Assembly (NCBI GenBank): GCA_039619475.1
Contig: CM077116.1
Coordinates: 254,487,440-254,551,439 of the forward strand
DNA length: 64,000 bases
From: Icerya purchasi
Lineage: Eukaryota; Arthropoda; Insecta; Hemiptera; Monophlebidae
Direction of reading: 5' to 3'
Shown here: in pieces, positions 34,534 to 46,189 of the stretch
Layout: each line of letters begins with the position of its first letter
How positions within the stretch are numbered: the stretch's first letter is position 1
Program-made: the position numbers and the translations under genes
Notes under the pieces: model-generated
Database searches by the model: none
What the model saw: only the letters and a program-made list of their open reading frames with translations
Told to the model about the DNA's origin: nothing

Positions 34534-35861
34534 TTAATTCCGCCTATATGCAATTAAATTCTTTACATTATGTTTCCCAATATATTTTTTACATTTACTA
34601 TTATATAACAAATATGTATTATTTCCATACACTTCTTTTATAATATAGGGTCCATTAAATAGCAAATTGAATTTGGATATTTTCCTATTTATTTTATTTG
34701 AGATAGTATGTATCCTTAACAATACTTCATCCCCTACTTTAAAGTTTTTACATTTCTTTTTGTCATTTAATCTTTTTCTTTCCTGAATTTTCTTTTCAAT
34801 ATTCTCTTTGGCCCTTTTCTCTATTTCTTGATAATCTATTTTACTTACATCTGGAAAGATTATTAAATTTTGTACCCAGTTCTTTGTATTCTTTTTATGT
34901 TGCAATAAATTAGGCCTAAAACCCGTGGTATCATGTGGTATATCATTTATACAATTTCTTATTTCTTCTACATATTTGGCCCATTTAGAGTGCCGTTCAT
35001 GACACAACATTCTAAAATATCTACCTAATTCTCTCATCACTCTTTCTACAGGATTTGCATTTGGTGTATAGGGTGTTGTATGTTTCAACTTTATATTATT
35101 CTCTTTCATGTAATCTACCCATCCTTTGGAACTGAACTGCGGGCCATTATCTGTAAGAATGGCATGTACTTTTCCATGCTCTGCAATATATCTCTCAAGT
35201 TTGCTAATTATTATTCTCGATGTGGCATGTTTTACAGGGTACAACTCTACAAATTTGGTATATACATCCATCATTACTACTATTTGGGATACCCCTCCTA
35301 TACTCACTGGCAATGGACCAAATAAATCTATGGATATTAATTCATTTTTTTGTGTAATTAATATGCTATTCATTTGTCCCCTTTGTACCTCATTACTTAT
35401 TTTAGTGGTCTTACATGTTAAACACTTCCTAATTGTGTTCTTTATTTTCCTATATGCCCCTGCGATAAAACAGGAATAATTAAGGAGTATGTCTTATTTA
35501 CTCCTGGGTGACCAAACTGAATATGATATTCGTTTAAGACCTTATCATATAGGGATTCTGGAATCATGATCTTATAAGGGTTTATAATATCATTTTCTTT
35601 TTTCTTAAAGAGAATATTATTATATAAATAGAATTCTTCCACTCCTTTTTCCTTATTTATCAGTCGCGTCTTTATTATTGAAAGTTTTGGATCAATGTCC
35701 TGCAAATTCATTAAATTCCTTTTTATACTTTGATATAGGTCCTTTGACACATGATGGTCAAAGTATAAAATCTGTGGACATTGCCTTGTAATATTGAAAT
35801 CCCCTCCTATATTTCTAGATAGTGCGTCTGCTACCCTATTTTCTTTTCCCTTGATATACAT
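34534..35861 (-). pseudogene. Integrase region of the gypsy element
   Basis: Integrase inserts the DNA copy into the genome. The minus strand first reads the end of the RNase H linker (ENRVADALSRN) and the HHCC zinc-binding region (HIQFGHPGVNKTY, then CLTC in another frame). Then comes the catalytic core: IDLFGP (first Asp), LTDNGPQFSS (second Asp) and NPVERVMREL (Glu, with 34 residues between the second Asp and Glu by my count). A GPY/F-type module follows (NGPYIIKEVYGNNTY). Frameshifts lie near 35855 and near 35470. Catalytic residues are intact. Confidence 0.9.
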
Positions 35862-37262
35862 ATTCTACTTCCAATTTGTATTCTTGCAAGAAAAGTGACC
35901 ATCTGGTCATCCTGGAATTTAAAAATAACTCTCCGTTTAGGAAAGTTAGTGCTTGATGATCTGTTTGTAAAATTATTTTATACCCCAATATCATGAAGCG
36001 GAACTTTTTACAGACTGTTACTATCGCTAAGAGTTCTAATTCAGTAGTTGTATAATTCTTTTCTGCCTCTTTTAAAATTCTACTAACAAAGTAAATAGGT
36101 GTTGGACCTCTCTCAGTTATTTGATATAAATGTCCAGATACAGCTAATAGTGAAGCATCTGTTTCCATGTAAAATGGTATTGAGAAGTTGGGCCTAGTTA
36201 ACATCACTTCTTTTGTAAATATTAATTTTATTCTGTTGAAAATTTCCTCTTGCTGATGATCCCAGATGAATTTGCTATCCTTTTTTAACAACTGTACCAT
36301 ATTGTACGTTAAGTCTGAAAAATTTGGAATAAACTTTCTATAGAAATTAATTAGACCGAGAAAACTTTGTACCTCCTTTTTGTTTCGTGGGCTTGGATAT
36401 TCCTTGATACATTGTACTTTATCTGGAGACATTGATATCCCTTTATCATTAATTATATATCCCAAAAAATTCACTTCCCTTTGAAACAAAGCCATTTTCT
36501 TCAAATTGATTGTCATCCCTGCTTTGTTAATTTTTTTAAAAACTATTTCTAAATGATGAAGATGCTCCTCAAATGATGTTGACATTACTAATACATCATC
36601 AATGTATATAAGTGTAAAGTCATCGGTATCACTTCCCAAAACTCCTGATAGACATCTTACAAATGCTGAAGATGATGTAGAAGTACCAAAAGGAAGCACC
36701 TGATATGCATATACATGTCCCTCAAAAGTAAAAGCTGTGTATTTTCTGGAGTTTGGGTGTAAAACAATTCGGTTAAATGATGCAACGAAATCTAAACTGG
36801 ATATGTATTGTGTTTTATTAAATTTATACAATAATTCATCTAGGTGGTCCCTCATAGTCAGACTTAATCATCTTATTAAGCTCCCTCGCGTCCAAACACA
36901 ATCTTATACTTCCATCTTTCTTTTCTACAGCTACTAATGGAGAGATGTATTCACTATACATTTTCTTAATAATACCCTGCTCTTCCATTCTCTTAATTTC
37001 TTTTTTCACTATTTCCCTTTTTCCAAGAGGTATAGGGTAATTTTTCTTTTTTGAAAACTCTTTTTCTTTGTTTATTGGAAATTGATATAAAAATGATTTA
37101 CACCTCCCTGGTTGGTCTGAGAAAATGGACTTGTATTTATAAAGTAACTCCTTTATCTCATTTTGCTGTTGGGTTGTGAATTTATTTTCTTGAACATGCT
37201 TCTTTATTTCTAAAGTTAAGTTTAATTCGTCCCCTTTTTTCTCCCCCCTTTTATTTATAAAA
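35836..37262 (-). pseudogene. Reverse transcriptase and RNase H of the gypsy element
   Basis: The N-terminal part (about 37262-36844) reads YPIPLGKREIVKKEI, EEQGIIKK, SPLVAVEKKDGSIRLCLDAR. It hits a TGA after EGPPR; the next frame resumes at DELLYKF. In the 339-codon second part are LDFVASF (catalytic Asp), YIDDVLV (residues 84-90), FLGLINFYRKFI, then RNase H with METDAS, TTELELLAI and LQTDHQAL. All catalytic acidic residues are present. A further frameshift follows VEYVYQGK at the right end of RNase H. The single frameshift at 36844-36855 would prevent a full RT from this copy. Confidence 0.9.
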
Positions 37263-37810
37263 AATCACCATTTGTTAAAACTATAGCATTTAAACTATAT
37301 TTTTTCATCGTAAAGGGTATTACTAATTGACCTTCTTCCTTGTTTGATTTGCACATAGTTACCATTTTTTGGTTAAAATCTATTTGAATACCATGTTGAT
37401 ACATAAAGTCAACACCTAAAATTATATCTACAGATAAATCTTTTACAATTAAGAATATAATGTCATAATTGTTATTATTAAATTTAATTTCTAATGAAAC
37501 CTGTTTTTCCACTCTTCTAGTCTTCTTATTGCATGCTAGTAGGATCTGTACATTTGCAACTGGTACAGTAGAATATTGTTGATTTGAATTGTCTACAATC
37601 AACTTCCTCCAAAATTACTCTGAGATACAGCTAACTGTGGCTCCCGTGTCCATTAAAGCTGTTGTTTCTGTTCGTCCAATTTTTACCTTCAATTCTAGAG
37701 ATGTACAAATATTCTGAAATGCTGACTCATTGTTGTTAATATTAATATTTCGATTATAAGTTCTATTTAATTCCTTTCCCTGTGATATTTTATCCAAACA
37801 CTGTTCAATT
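37255..37810 (-). pseudogene. Aspartic protease of the gypsy element
   Basis: Retroviral-type protease, which cuts the polyprotein. LMDTGATVSC carries the catalytic DTGA, and IILGVDF further on is the conserved Ile-Leu-Gly block. A TAA at 37615-37617 interrupts the frame directly after SCISE; the frame then continues with WRKLIVDNSNQQYS. It is preceded in the same frame by the last block of the SGNH-like domain. Confidence 0.85.
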
Positions 37811-38375
37811 CTATTCCAAACTTTCCTATATCCTTTCACGTTTAAGTGTAGTTTGTCTATATTGTTGTTGTAATAATAATGTTCGTGCAAATATGGTAAA
37901 ATATCTCTCGATGTTTCTTTCGGTTTATAATGATCATATTTCGTCAACAACCGGTTCCAAATCGATTATTCTAATCTTTTCAGGATCTCTATAAGTCTCT
38001 AGATGTTTATTTAAAGAATTATATCTTTTCCAATGATAATTTACATTCTGAAGTTTTAATGTTGGTGGTATTTTAAGTATTATTAATTCTTCTACTCTTT
38101 TCGTCCTTATTAGAATGTCTATCAACTCATTAAAATCTCTTTTTATTGCATTTATGGAAATCTGAAAATTTTTTAACTCATTTGTTCCAAGACATAGAAT
38201 AACTCTTTTTATACATCTTTTCTCATTTAGCAATGTCTTGATTTGTTCTTTGATAGTACCTCCACTTTTACTTATGTGATTAATAATATTATATTTGGTT
38301 CGAATTATTCCATTTTTTATGAGCTTATGTAATCTTATACAATGGGAATTTCCTATCAATTCATACAACTTTTTA
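37810..38375 (-). other. SGNH-hydrolase-like domain inside gag-pol
   Basis: A roughly 180-residue domain between capsid and protease carries the four SGNH signature positions in order: Ser in ELIGNSHCIRLH (Ser codon near 38347), Gly in HISKSGGTIKEQ, Asn in ILCLGTNELKNF (near 38182), and Asp/His in IDKLHLNVKGYRKVW (near 37857 and 37848). Hydrophobic strands RVILCLG and ELIILKIPP suit the flavodoxin-like SGNH fold. A frameshift near 37940 separates the last block from the rest. SGNH esterase domains are known in ORF1 of CR1/L2-type LINEs; here one sits in an LTR element. Activity is unproven. Confidence 0.75.
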
Positions 38376-39252
38376 CCTAGCTGCATGTTTGATATATATT
38401 TATTTTTGTGTTGAATCAATCGAACATGTCTGTCCTGATTCCTATAATTCTGCCGATATTGATAATTATTAGGTGAATGGTTGCTCCATTTAAACATTTC
38501 TGTTGGAAGTTCTTTTTCTAACACCTGTATATGGTTTAATAATGAATCCATATTCTGAAATGATTGGCACATTAACTTTTTTATTTCTAAAGGGAAATGA
38601 TTCCTTATAATGGAGATGATTGACCCTTCAGAAATTGGTACAGTTAGATAATTTAATTTATATATCCACTGATTGATATGATTTGACGGCAAATAATCAA
38701 CTTTATATATATATATTTGTCTATTCTCAATTTGTGTATTACCTCGTTTTGTATGTTCTCATTCCAAAACCTATCAAGGAATGCTTGCTTGAATTGATTA
38801 AAATTAGTCCATTGTTTCCTTTTGTTGCGATACCAACTCTGGTGGTCTGACCCAAATTTCGCTTCCATGATGTCTAAGATATCGTCAATATCTAGTTCCG
38901 GTATTCGATTAATAATACTTTTTATGTTTTGTAAAAAAGATGGCGGCCACATATCCGAGGTAAAATTTTTTATTTCCTTCAGTCTCTCTAACATCAGTTT
39001 AACTTTCATTTTCTACCCAAATTTGGTGGTTCCTTCTACATATGATCTTTCTTTCTTTACTATTTCTTCATCTTCTGGTATTGTTTCTTTCGTCTTCTCC
39101 ATAACTACCATAGTAAGTTGCGAAACCTGCTCCGAAAGGTTTCGAACCATCTCTTTTAATTCTTGCATTTCGTTTCGTACCTCTTCAACATCTTTTGAAT
39201 CCGACTCCTTCGGTTTTTTACTCGTGGTCATCCGTGTTTCCATGATTGACAA
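38376..39252 (-). pseudogene. gag (coiled coil and capsid-like region)
   Basis: The minus strand from 39252 first gives a Lys/Glu-rich coiled-coil-like segment (KDVEEVRNEMQELKEMVRNL). A TAG at 39013-39015 follows, then an ATG in the same frame. The next part carries a capsid-like stretch (FGSDHQSWYRNKRKQWTNF, FKQAFLDRFWNE). A frameshift within a TA repeat near 38703-38718 leads to the rest (INQWIYKLNYLTVPI, IIRNHFPLEIKKLM). No CCHC zinc knuckle is visible; instead a basic, Asn/Tyr/Arg-rich stretch leads into the SGNH-like domain. Confidence 0.8.
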
Positions 39253-40927
39253 ATTTTTTACTATTAATGCACTAATTAAATTTTATATTAATTTTATTGA
39301 GGAGTGTGGTTGGATGTATGCTGGATATTCCAAGGAATAAAAATTTCAAAAATAAAAATAAAATAAAAATCTTCAAATAAGGGGATTTCCCCTCCCCATA
39401 TGGATAATTTTCAAAATATAGGACAATTACCCTTGACTGGCAAGGCAAAACACAAATTATAGTAAATTATAACATTTAGAATAAAACTATATATATATAT
39501 CTATAATGCATACATGTATATAAGGAGAGCATATTAAATTTTCTTTTGTGCATATTGTTTTTATATCATATATATAAAAAAAAACAAAATTAAAACATAC
39601 TAAAATAAAAAAAAACTTGCGATAAGACTCTCCATATATTGTAACGTTACCATTATTTTAAAAAGGATTCCAAAATGTACATGTAATTTTTTAATTCTAA
39701 TATTGTTGACAAAAAAAATGATTTTAAATTTCTTTTAAATAAATCCGATAATATAATTTTATTTACAATTGTATTAATATAGTTTAGATTTGTGTATTAA
39801 TACTTAAACTATATCTAGTTTATATGCTAGACAATTTAGTTGTTTTTGAAATTGATCAATAAACACAAATAGAAACAAAGAATTTATAGTTCATCATGTT
39901 AGTTCCCTTTATGCGAGTATTTTCAGTTTCATATGATTTAATATAAATTGTCGTACAAATTAATAAAAAACATTTTAAATTTAAATAATTAACTGATGTT
40001 ATGAAACATTCTTCAATAAATAATTTTAAAAAAAATTAAATTTCGAGTTAAAGTATAAGCCCACCGGACGAACTAGTGTAAAGAACTAGACGGAGGAAAA
40101 TGAACTAACGTAATCTTTATCGGAACATATACATATATGGTTTTACATGTATAATTTATAGCGCAAGATCCAATTAATAGTTGCGTTTACGCTAAAATCT
40201 ATAAAAATAAAATGCCGTTTAACATCGATGTTCTTTTTGTTAACAATGTATATTTTACATTTTCAAATTTCGAAATAATTCCAATATCATATCAATAATA
40301 CATATACCAATTCAATTTAGGTATTTAAAGCTTGAAATATTCGATTAATGTAGTAAAATTACAAACACTATATTACAACGAATTAAGTTTGTTTAGATGT
40401 TATCGTTTATGTAAATATATTATAATTTGATTTTACAATGTGAATGAAAATTACGTCTAAAACAAAAGACTTTTATAAAACAGATTGATCGAATAATATT
40501 TTATAAATATCAAAAATTATTAAAAGCAACAAAAAATATAATATGTTTTTAAATATTTGTTATTGTTGCATTAATAACAATTAACGCCAGAAAACGTAAC
40601 TACATAGGCGTTTTAAATTGTTGGGTGTAACACATTACACCATATTAAGATCAAATCTTTTTATATATAAGGCAAAAATATGATACGACATCATCGTGTA
40701 ATTAATAATAGAATTTAAAAAAAAAAATGAAAATATACAAATTAGTTTAAAGAAAATAAATGCACAGCATCAAATCGCGTATAGATCGGTAATTAAGTTT
40801 TGTAAAATTTTAATTTAAAAAAATAAAATTATCCAATTGAATTGTATTTACATCGTTAACCATTTAAATAACATTTATATATTTATATTTTTTCGTATAT
40901 ATGTCCGTAGATGTTTATGATCGTAAC
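39253..40927 (-). other. Long leader of the gypsy element
   Basis: About 1.7 kb of very AT-rich, non-coding sequence between the PBS and gag. No repeat or frame worth noting. Confidence 0.7.
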
Positions 40928-40942
40928 CACGCTCTGCTACCA
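40928..40942 (-). promoter_or_regulatory. Primer-binding site, initiator tRNA-Met type
   Basis: On the coding strand TGGTAGCAGAGCGTGGTT begins five bases (TAAAA) after the 5' LTR. It is close to the complement of the 3' end of insect initiator tRNA-Met. Pairing continues past the listed core with two or three mismatches. Confidence 0.8.
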
Positions 40943-41422
40943 TTTTATGTAATGTATATGTGTGCTTTAATATTTTTTATTATTATTATCACGCTCTGCT
41001 ACCAAATTAAGTTTTTATAACACATACATATACATAACATAATTTGACATCCGGCACACATTCGTTGCCGAACGATTAATTAAAAGAATGACTAAACTAA
41101 CACAAATGAATAAATAAAGAAATATAATAAAATAACTTAAAATGTATTTTCTATTTTATATAATATTTATGATTACCTCATCATATTTCAGTTAACTTAA
41201 TGTATTATGTTTTACCCTGCCCGCCATTAATTAAATTTTAAATCCCTTCGAAACATCCTCGTTACATCCAACCACACATTATGTGTTTTAATTACACATA
41301 ATTTTCATAACTTCTACAAAAACCAAAATACTATTAGATTTAGCACAATTCATATTTTAACAACTTCTCCGTTCAACGTTTTTCGAAAATCTCTTAACTT
41401 CTATTTCTCCAAACACATTTTC

Positions 41423-41456
41423 GATCATCATTGTCTCAAAGGAAACAATGATGATC
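41423..41456. promoter_or_regulatory. Hairpin conserved in both LTRs
   Basis: GATCATCATTGT pairs with ACAATGATGATC around a 10-nt loop. The 3' LTR copy (33957-33990) has one substitution that breaks one pair. It could be an RNA structure or a palindromic protein-binding site. Confidence 0.6.
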
Positions 41457-41487
41457 ATGTGATTGGCATAGACTAATTATTTATATA

Positions 41488-41574
41488 TATATATATTTAT
41501 TTTTTATTTATTATTATTATTATTTTTTATTTGTTATTATTATTATTATTATTATTTATTTATTTATTAATATT

Positions 41575-41630
<56 letters not shown>

Positions 41631-41632
41631 CA
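41488..41632. repeat. ATT and TA microsatellites in the 5' LTR
   Basis: Longer TA run than the matching part of the 3' LTR (34015-34136), so the two LTRs have diverged in length. Confidence 0.9.
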
Positions 41633-41703
41633 AATTTTTATTTTCATAATAAAAATTTATTAAAATTTTTAAAACTCATGTGGCGAGCATCTGTCTCGCT
41701 ACA

Positions 41704-41707
41704 ACCC
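41704..41707. repeat. LTR element target-site duplication, right copy
   Basis: ACCC, matching 30322-30325. Confidence 0.8.
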
Positions 41708-44700
41708 CTAAACGGCTGAAATTTTTCCACTAATTTCGAATATTTTGAATTGACCTTTTTTTTTTTTTTTCTTTTTTAACACGAACATATTTCACGGTTA
41801 TAAGGGTAATTCCAAATGTTTTCAGACCAAAAAGTGTCGACATTTTTTGAAGACTGAAAAACTGTTATCGACACCGATAAAAAAAAAAATTTGGCAACTA
41901 TATTAAGAATATAGGAGTTCTATCTGTTCTATATTCTTCTGACACTTTTTTGGATAAGTTTTTTCTTTTTTTTTTTTTTATAAACATCGTGCTTTTACAA
42001 ATAATTTCACGAATTTATAAAAATTCAATAGTAATTCTTTTATAATGTTAAAGTCAATTTCCCCGCTAATAATAATAAACTTTTTTACGGACTCTTGTTA
42101 GAAAATTCCGCACTTATTTCATTCCAGCCGTATTAACACTATCGCGAATGAGTACTTAAAAATTAAATTCATTATTCGGAGAAAGATATTGTAAACATTT
42201 TGAACGAGGGCTTCGAGATTTCTCGATTGACAATCCGTTTTCGTCGACTGCCGCTGACGATGAAAAAGGCGCCTTATGCATTTGAAGTAAACGATTAAAA
42301 AAAGATGAAAATAACAAAAAAAAGAACGAGTTCACGAACAAGAAATGCTAGAGATTCGCTCAAATAACGTCCGTTGCTTAAGAATGCAGAGAATGTTAAA
42401 CGGGAATAAAGAGATTCTGAGGCTTTTTACAATTATCCGTGAAAACGACGGTACGCCATTTGATTTCGACTATTTTCGGGGGCTGATTTAAATGACAACT
42501 TGAAAACAACTTTCAGTTCATATCCGAATGACTACGATTCTCCATTTCTACTAGTCGTAATAACATACCTGTGTATTGGCGCACTGTGTATACAAGTCAT
42601 GTTGAACATTTGAAATGACAAAATCATATTTTGAACTTAATTACCCAAAATCTTTATTGATCATTATACAGCTGCAGTCCGTTCTCAAAGAACTTTACTT
42701 TCGAAATAAAAACTGACTGACAATGTTCAGGAGATTTAAGAACTCGATAAAAGTGATTCAGTCGCGTTACGGACTCCGAACAACGTTCATTCACTAATAA
42801 TTCACATTGGTGTTTTTTAACAGAAACGGCGAGGAAGCCGTAAAACGTGTTCTCACGATATTTACATGTTTCTTATTAGAGAAGAAAGCATTTTATTTTT
42901 TCATAACTAAAAATAGTGGTATCCCCTAACTGTTACAGTTAGTTGTTCACATACAAGCGCGTGCGAATTTATACGTTTTACCATGTAGGAAAGGAACAGG
43001 TACCTATGTTCTAAGCAATGCTCTTTTCTTTTTTTTTTTTTTATCAAATGTGCAAGTGACCGGTACAACGAGCCACAGATATGCTAAACTATACGTGAAA
43101 AATAAAAGAGCGATTGTTTGAGTGGGCGTCAATGACTACTTCACGAGGCAAACTGTGTTTCGAAACAAGGAAGTCTCTATAGCTATCCGAGAAAAAAGAA
43201 GCTGTTTTGCAAAACTAAAGAAAAGGACACGAATCTGATCGGATAGTATGGGGCCGTCTATGATGCAGTTCCGTTTTTTGTTGATGCTCCAGCAAAACTG
43301 TGTGCTAGGGTAGATATCACAGCTGATAACATTCGTAGAAAACAGTATAAAAGCTGAGGAAAAGTAGCGACATAACTACTCGCCAAAGAACAGTTTAAAG
43401 GAAAACGTGTTAAAGTGGATAGTCAATCTGCATCGGAGGCGGATACAGACCTTTGCACGCCAAAATCAAAATCAGAGTTCGAGGCGTCAGCACGAATCTC
43501 GTGCGATTATGCGAAAATACGCAAAAGCTTGTTGTGTCTATCAGATGCAAAAGAGGAGTTCGGACACAGCCGAGATGGACCTTTAGCAGATCCTGATAAC
43601 CGTGATTATTACATTGCGATAGCGGTACGCCAAAAATACACCTGGTGATAATATATGCCCTAGTTTTATACAAATGCTGACCGCTGTGGCGCAAAGTAAC
43701 AGAGAAAAATTTTAAAAATGTGGTCGTATGCCCGTTTCGCCACCGGGTGCGAAAGCTCAAAAGAAATGTATAAGTTTTAACAATATAGAAGAATTCAATA
43801 TAAGCCTAGACAATGTCAGACGATTCAACGGCGGCGATAACAAACGATAAACCTGTACATGCTTGTAGAACCTTAATAAAAGCGCTCAAGATTAGCGTAC
43901 TCGAGATGATCAAAGTGAACGTTAAAAAAAAGCTATATATTCAGCTTTCACACACATACCAATATACATGCTGGCGCAAATCTTAGAACAACATCCCGCC
44001 TTTTTTTCAATACGTAATTTTACTCATTTAATGTGTTGTTACCAGTCGTCGCGATAGTCAACTAGACTGACGACAGAAATTATTACAAATAACAATAAAC
44101 AATCGTTAATAGTCACGCGGGATGCAATGGCAAACATGCTTACCGCCGTATGCGCGTTGGTTAGTATACAGAGAGACACAGACTTGGGATTAATGCGATC
44201 AATCGGACATTTAATAATCAGTGCAAAATGTAGTTTTGCGTATATACTCGCGTTTTGAATATATCAATTGCTATGAACACTATAGTTAGAATGTACAAAT
44301 AGGTAGTCAGTCACGACGCTTGGCATCGAGCAATGCGAAAAGAAAGAATGTCTTACCTGAACCCTCGGGACAGGTATTTCTGTTGAAAATGTCTAAACGC
44401 CATGCCGACAGAAGCGCTCGTATAAATATGCACATTGCAGCCAAAATTATACTTCAATACGTAATATTTAAGAATGTTCAGAGTATAACATTGAACAAAA
44501 AAGTAAAGTAAAGTAAATGTAAGAAAAAAATATGTATTCGCATGTTCTAGTTCAGTATTACATGCGATAGAGGGAGAAAAAAAAATACTTTGCGTACTGT
44601 CAAGCAAGCGGTGCGTTAACAATATTCAAAGATTCGCTAAAAAGAATATTGCGCCAATTAAAAAGTCCGCCATCTTTGAAAGTAAAAGGGAAAATATATT

Positions 44701-44754
44701 AAATAGAAACCTTGTTTATTTGCGGTGGTTAGCACTAGCTAGGTAATGTCCACT
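41708..44754. other. Non-coding stretch, possible coding remnant at 43240-43650
   Basis: Mostly AT-rich. Between 43240 and 43650 the plus strand reads like decayed coding sequence: VYDAVPFFVDAPAKLC, NIRRKQYKS, a stop, then a frame with SQSASEADTDLC and SCDYAKIRKSLLCL. I could not place it in any family. Confidence 0.4.
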
Positions 44755-44960
44755 GTCGTATCAGGTATCGTATATAATCATGCCACGTGATGGTATAAGC
44801 CTTAAAAAAGATCGTGATATCTAATATATAAAACCAGACTAATCAGAAAAAATTCAACAGCGATTGTTTTGTATTCGCAAGAGCTATCCGAATGAAGCTA
44901 TCACGTTTATCAACCCCTTTCCGCAGAGAAAAGGTATTGCGGTTAATAGTTTACACTTTC
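44755..44960 (+). repeat. Dispersed repeat, copy 2
   Basis: Reverse complement of 29105-29310 (see that entry). Confidence 0.75.
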
Positions 44961-45159
44961 GTTGTACGAGTTAATTTCGTTGTTCTTTATACAGTTTCCG
45001 GTTTTGTTTATTTTTTAAATCGCAGTGTTTTAATTTAGTTTCCATTACGTGTATTCGAGTCGGAATTAAATATCTCGCCACTTGTAATTTGTATGTATAA
45101 CTCTTCCCAGTATCGCAACAATGAGTACGCTTTCGTACCGCTACTCAAAAGTTCTTTTC

Positions 45160-45880
45160 TATTTTCTGTCTAACTGGTTTATGGAATGGCGTATCAAGGT
45201 AAATGAAAGTAAATCGACGCACGTAACCTTCACTAATCGGAGAGTAAACGAACTTAACGTATCAATGAACGGCAGAATAAAACCACTTAAAGATGTAGCC
45301 AAATATCTGGGTTTATACCTGGATAAACGGTTAACGTGGAAAAAACATATGATAGTAAAGCGTAACGCAATACGCATTAAAGCCAGGCAGATGTTATGGC
45401 TCTTAGGGAAGAAGTCGGAACTAGCACTGGAAAACAAGCTGCTGCTGTACAACCAAGCTATTAAACCAGTCTGGCAATACGGTTGTCAAGTGTGGGGCTG
45501 TTCGAAGAAGAGTAACGTAGCAATCATCCAAAGGCTGCAAAACAAACTCCTAAGAATAATGGTAAACGCACCATGGTACATAACCAATGAAGCTCTACAT
45601 AAGGACCTAAAAATAAATTACGTGAAGGACGAAATCGTACGAGCAGCAAAACAGTATGCTGCAAGACTGGGGTCACACCCCAATGCTATGGCAGCCGCAT
45701 TGTTAAATAATTCTGCTGATACTCGCAGACTGAAGAGGACAATAGCGATGGACCTAATATAAACTGTATCTGGTACATATGTTAAGTGAGGCCCTGTCAC
45801 TGGACAGGGCTCTTCAGCAAGCCATTTTTACTAAAATATTAAATTTACTAAATAGCCCATAGTGCTAGTTGTAAATTAAC

Positions 45881-45908
<28 letters not shown>
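45160..45908 (+). mobile_element. 5'-truncated Jockey-type LINE with poly-A tail
   Basis: The plus strand encodes the C-terminal third of a Jockey-clade reverse transcriptase: LSNWFMEWRIKVNESKSTHV, KYLGLYLDKRLTWKKH, YNQAIKPVWQYGCQVWG, IIQRLQNKLLRIMVNAPWY, then a stop at 45760-45762. About 115 bases of 3' UTR follow, then a poly-A run of about 28 (45881-45908). The frame is undamaged over 190 codons, so it is one of the younger insertions. The catalytic RT core is missing. The 5' border is approximate, and I could not fix a target duplication. Confidence 0.9.
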
Positions 45909-45913
<5 letters not shown>

Positions 45914-46189
45914 TGATCAAAATGAAAAGTGATCAAGCGTTTTATAGTCTCGTTTGTGTAGTTGCAATACTTAGCGAAAGAACTAGGTCACAATCGACTA
46001 AAACTGTATTCGTGCAGAGAAGACCAAGCTGGGGACGTATAGAGACGTGTAAGGGAAACATTTTAGAGGAAAATCTTCGGAAACACTTCATCGGTAGGTA
46101 TATTTAGAAAGAATGCAGAAGAGCCACGTAATCTGCAAAGACGAAAACTATATAGTGCCGACGTGATTATTCATATTCGGTTACGTGCT

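Larger units (their letters stand above)
30326..41703 (-). mobile_element. Full-length Ty3/gypsy LTR retrotransposon with SGNH domain
   Basis: The order on the minus strand is: 5' LTR (40948-41703), PBS, 1.7-kb leader, gag, SGNH-like domain, aspartic protease, reverse transcriptase, RNase H, integrase, PPT, 3' LTR. RT-RNase H before integrase defines the Ty3/gypsy order. LTRs begin TGTA and end TACA, and a 4-bp duplication (ACCC) flanks the element. The 3' LTR is split by a later 3.15-kb insertion (30544-33692). No envelope-like gene is seen. Coding regions have at least five frameshifts and two in-frame stops, so this copy is not autonomous. Confidence 0.93.
40948..41703 (-). repeat. 5' LTR, intact (756 bp)
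   Basis: Bounded by TGTA and TACA. It contains an internal PBS copy (40990-41004), a 12-bp-stem hairpin (41423-41456) and long ATT and TA repeats (41488-41632). The 3' LTR matches it except for a few substitutions and repeat lengths. Confidence 0.93.

Noticed and set aside
43415..43648. 77-codon frame and neighbouring decayed coding text
   Set aside because: Reads like old coding sequence but matches no family I know; not called as a gene.
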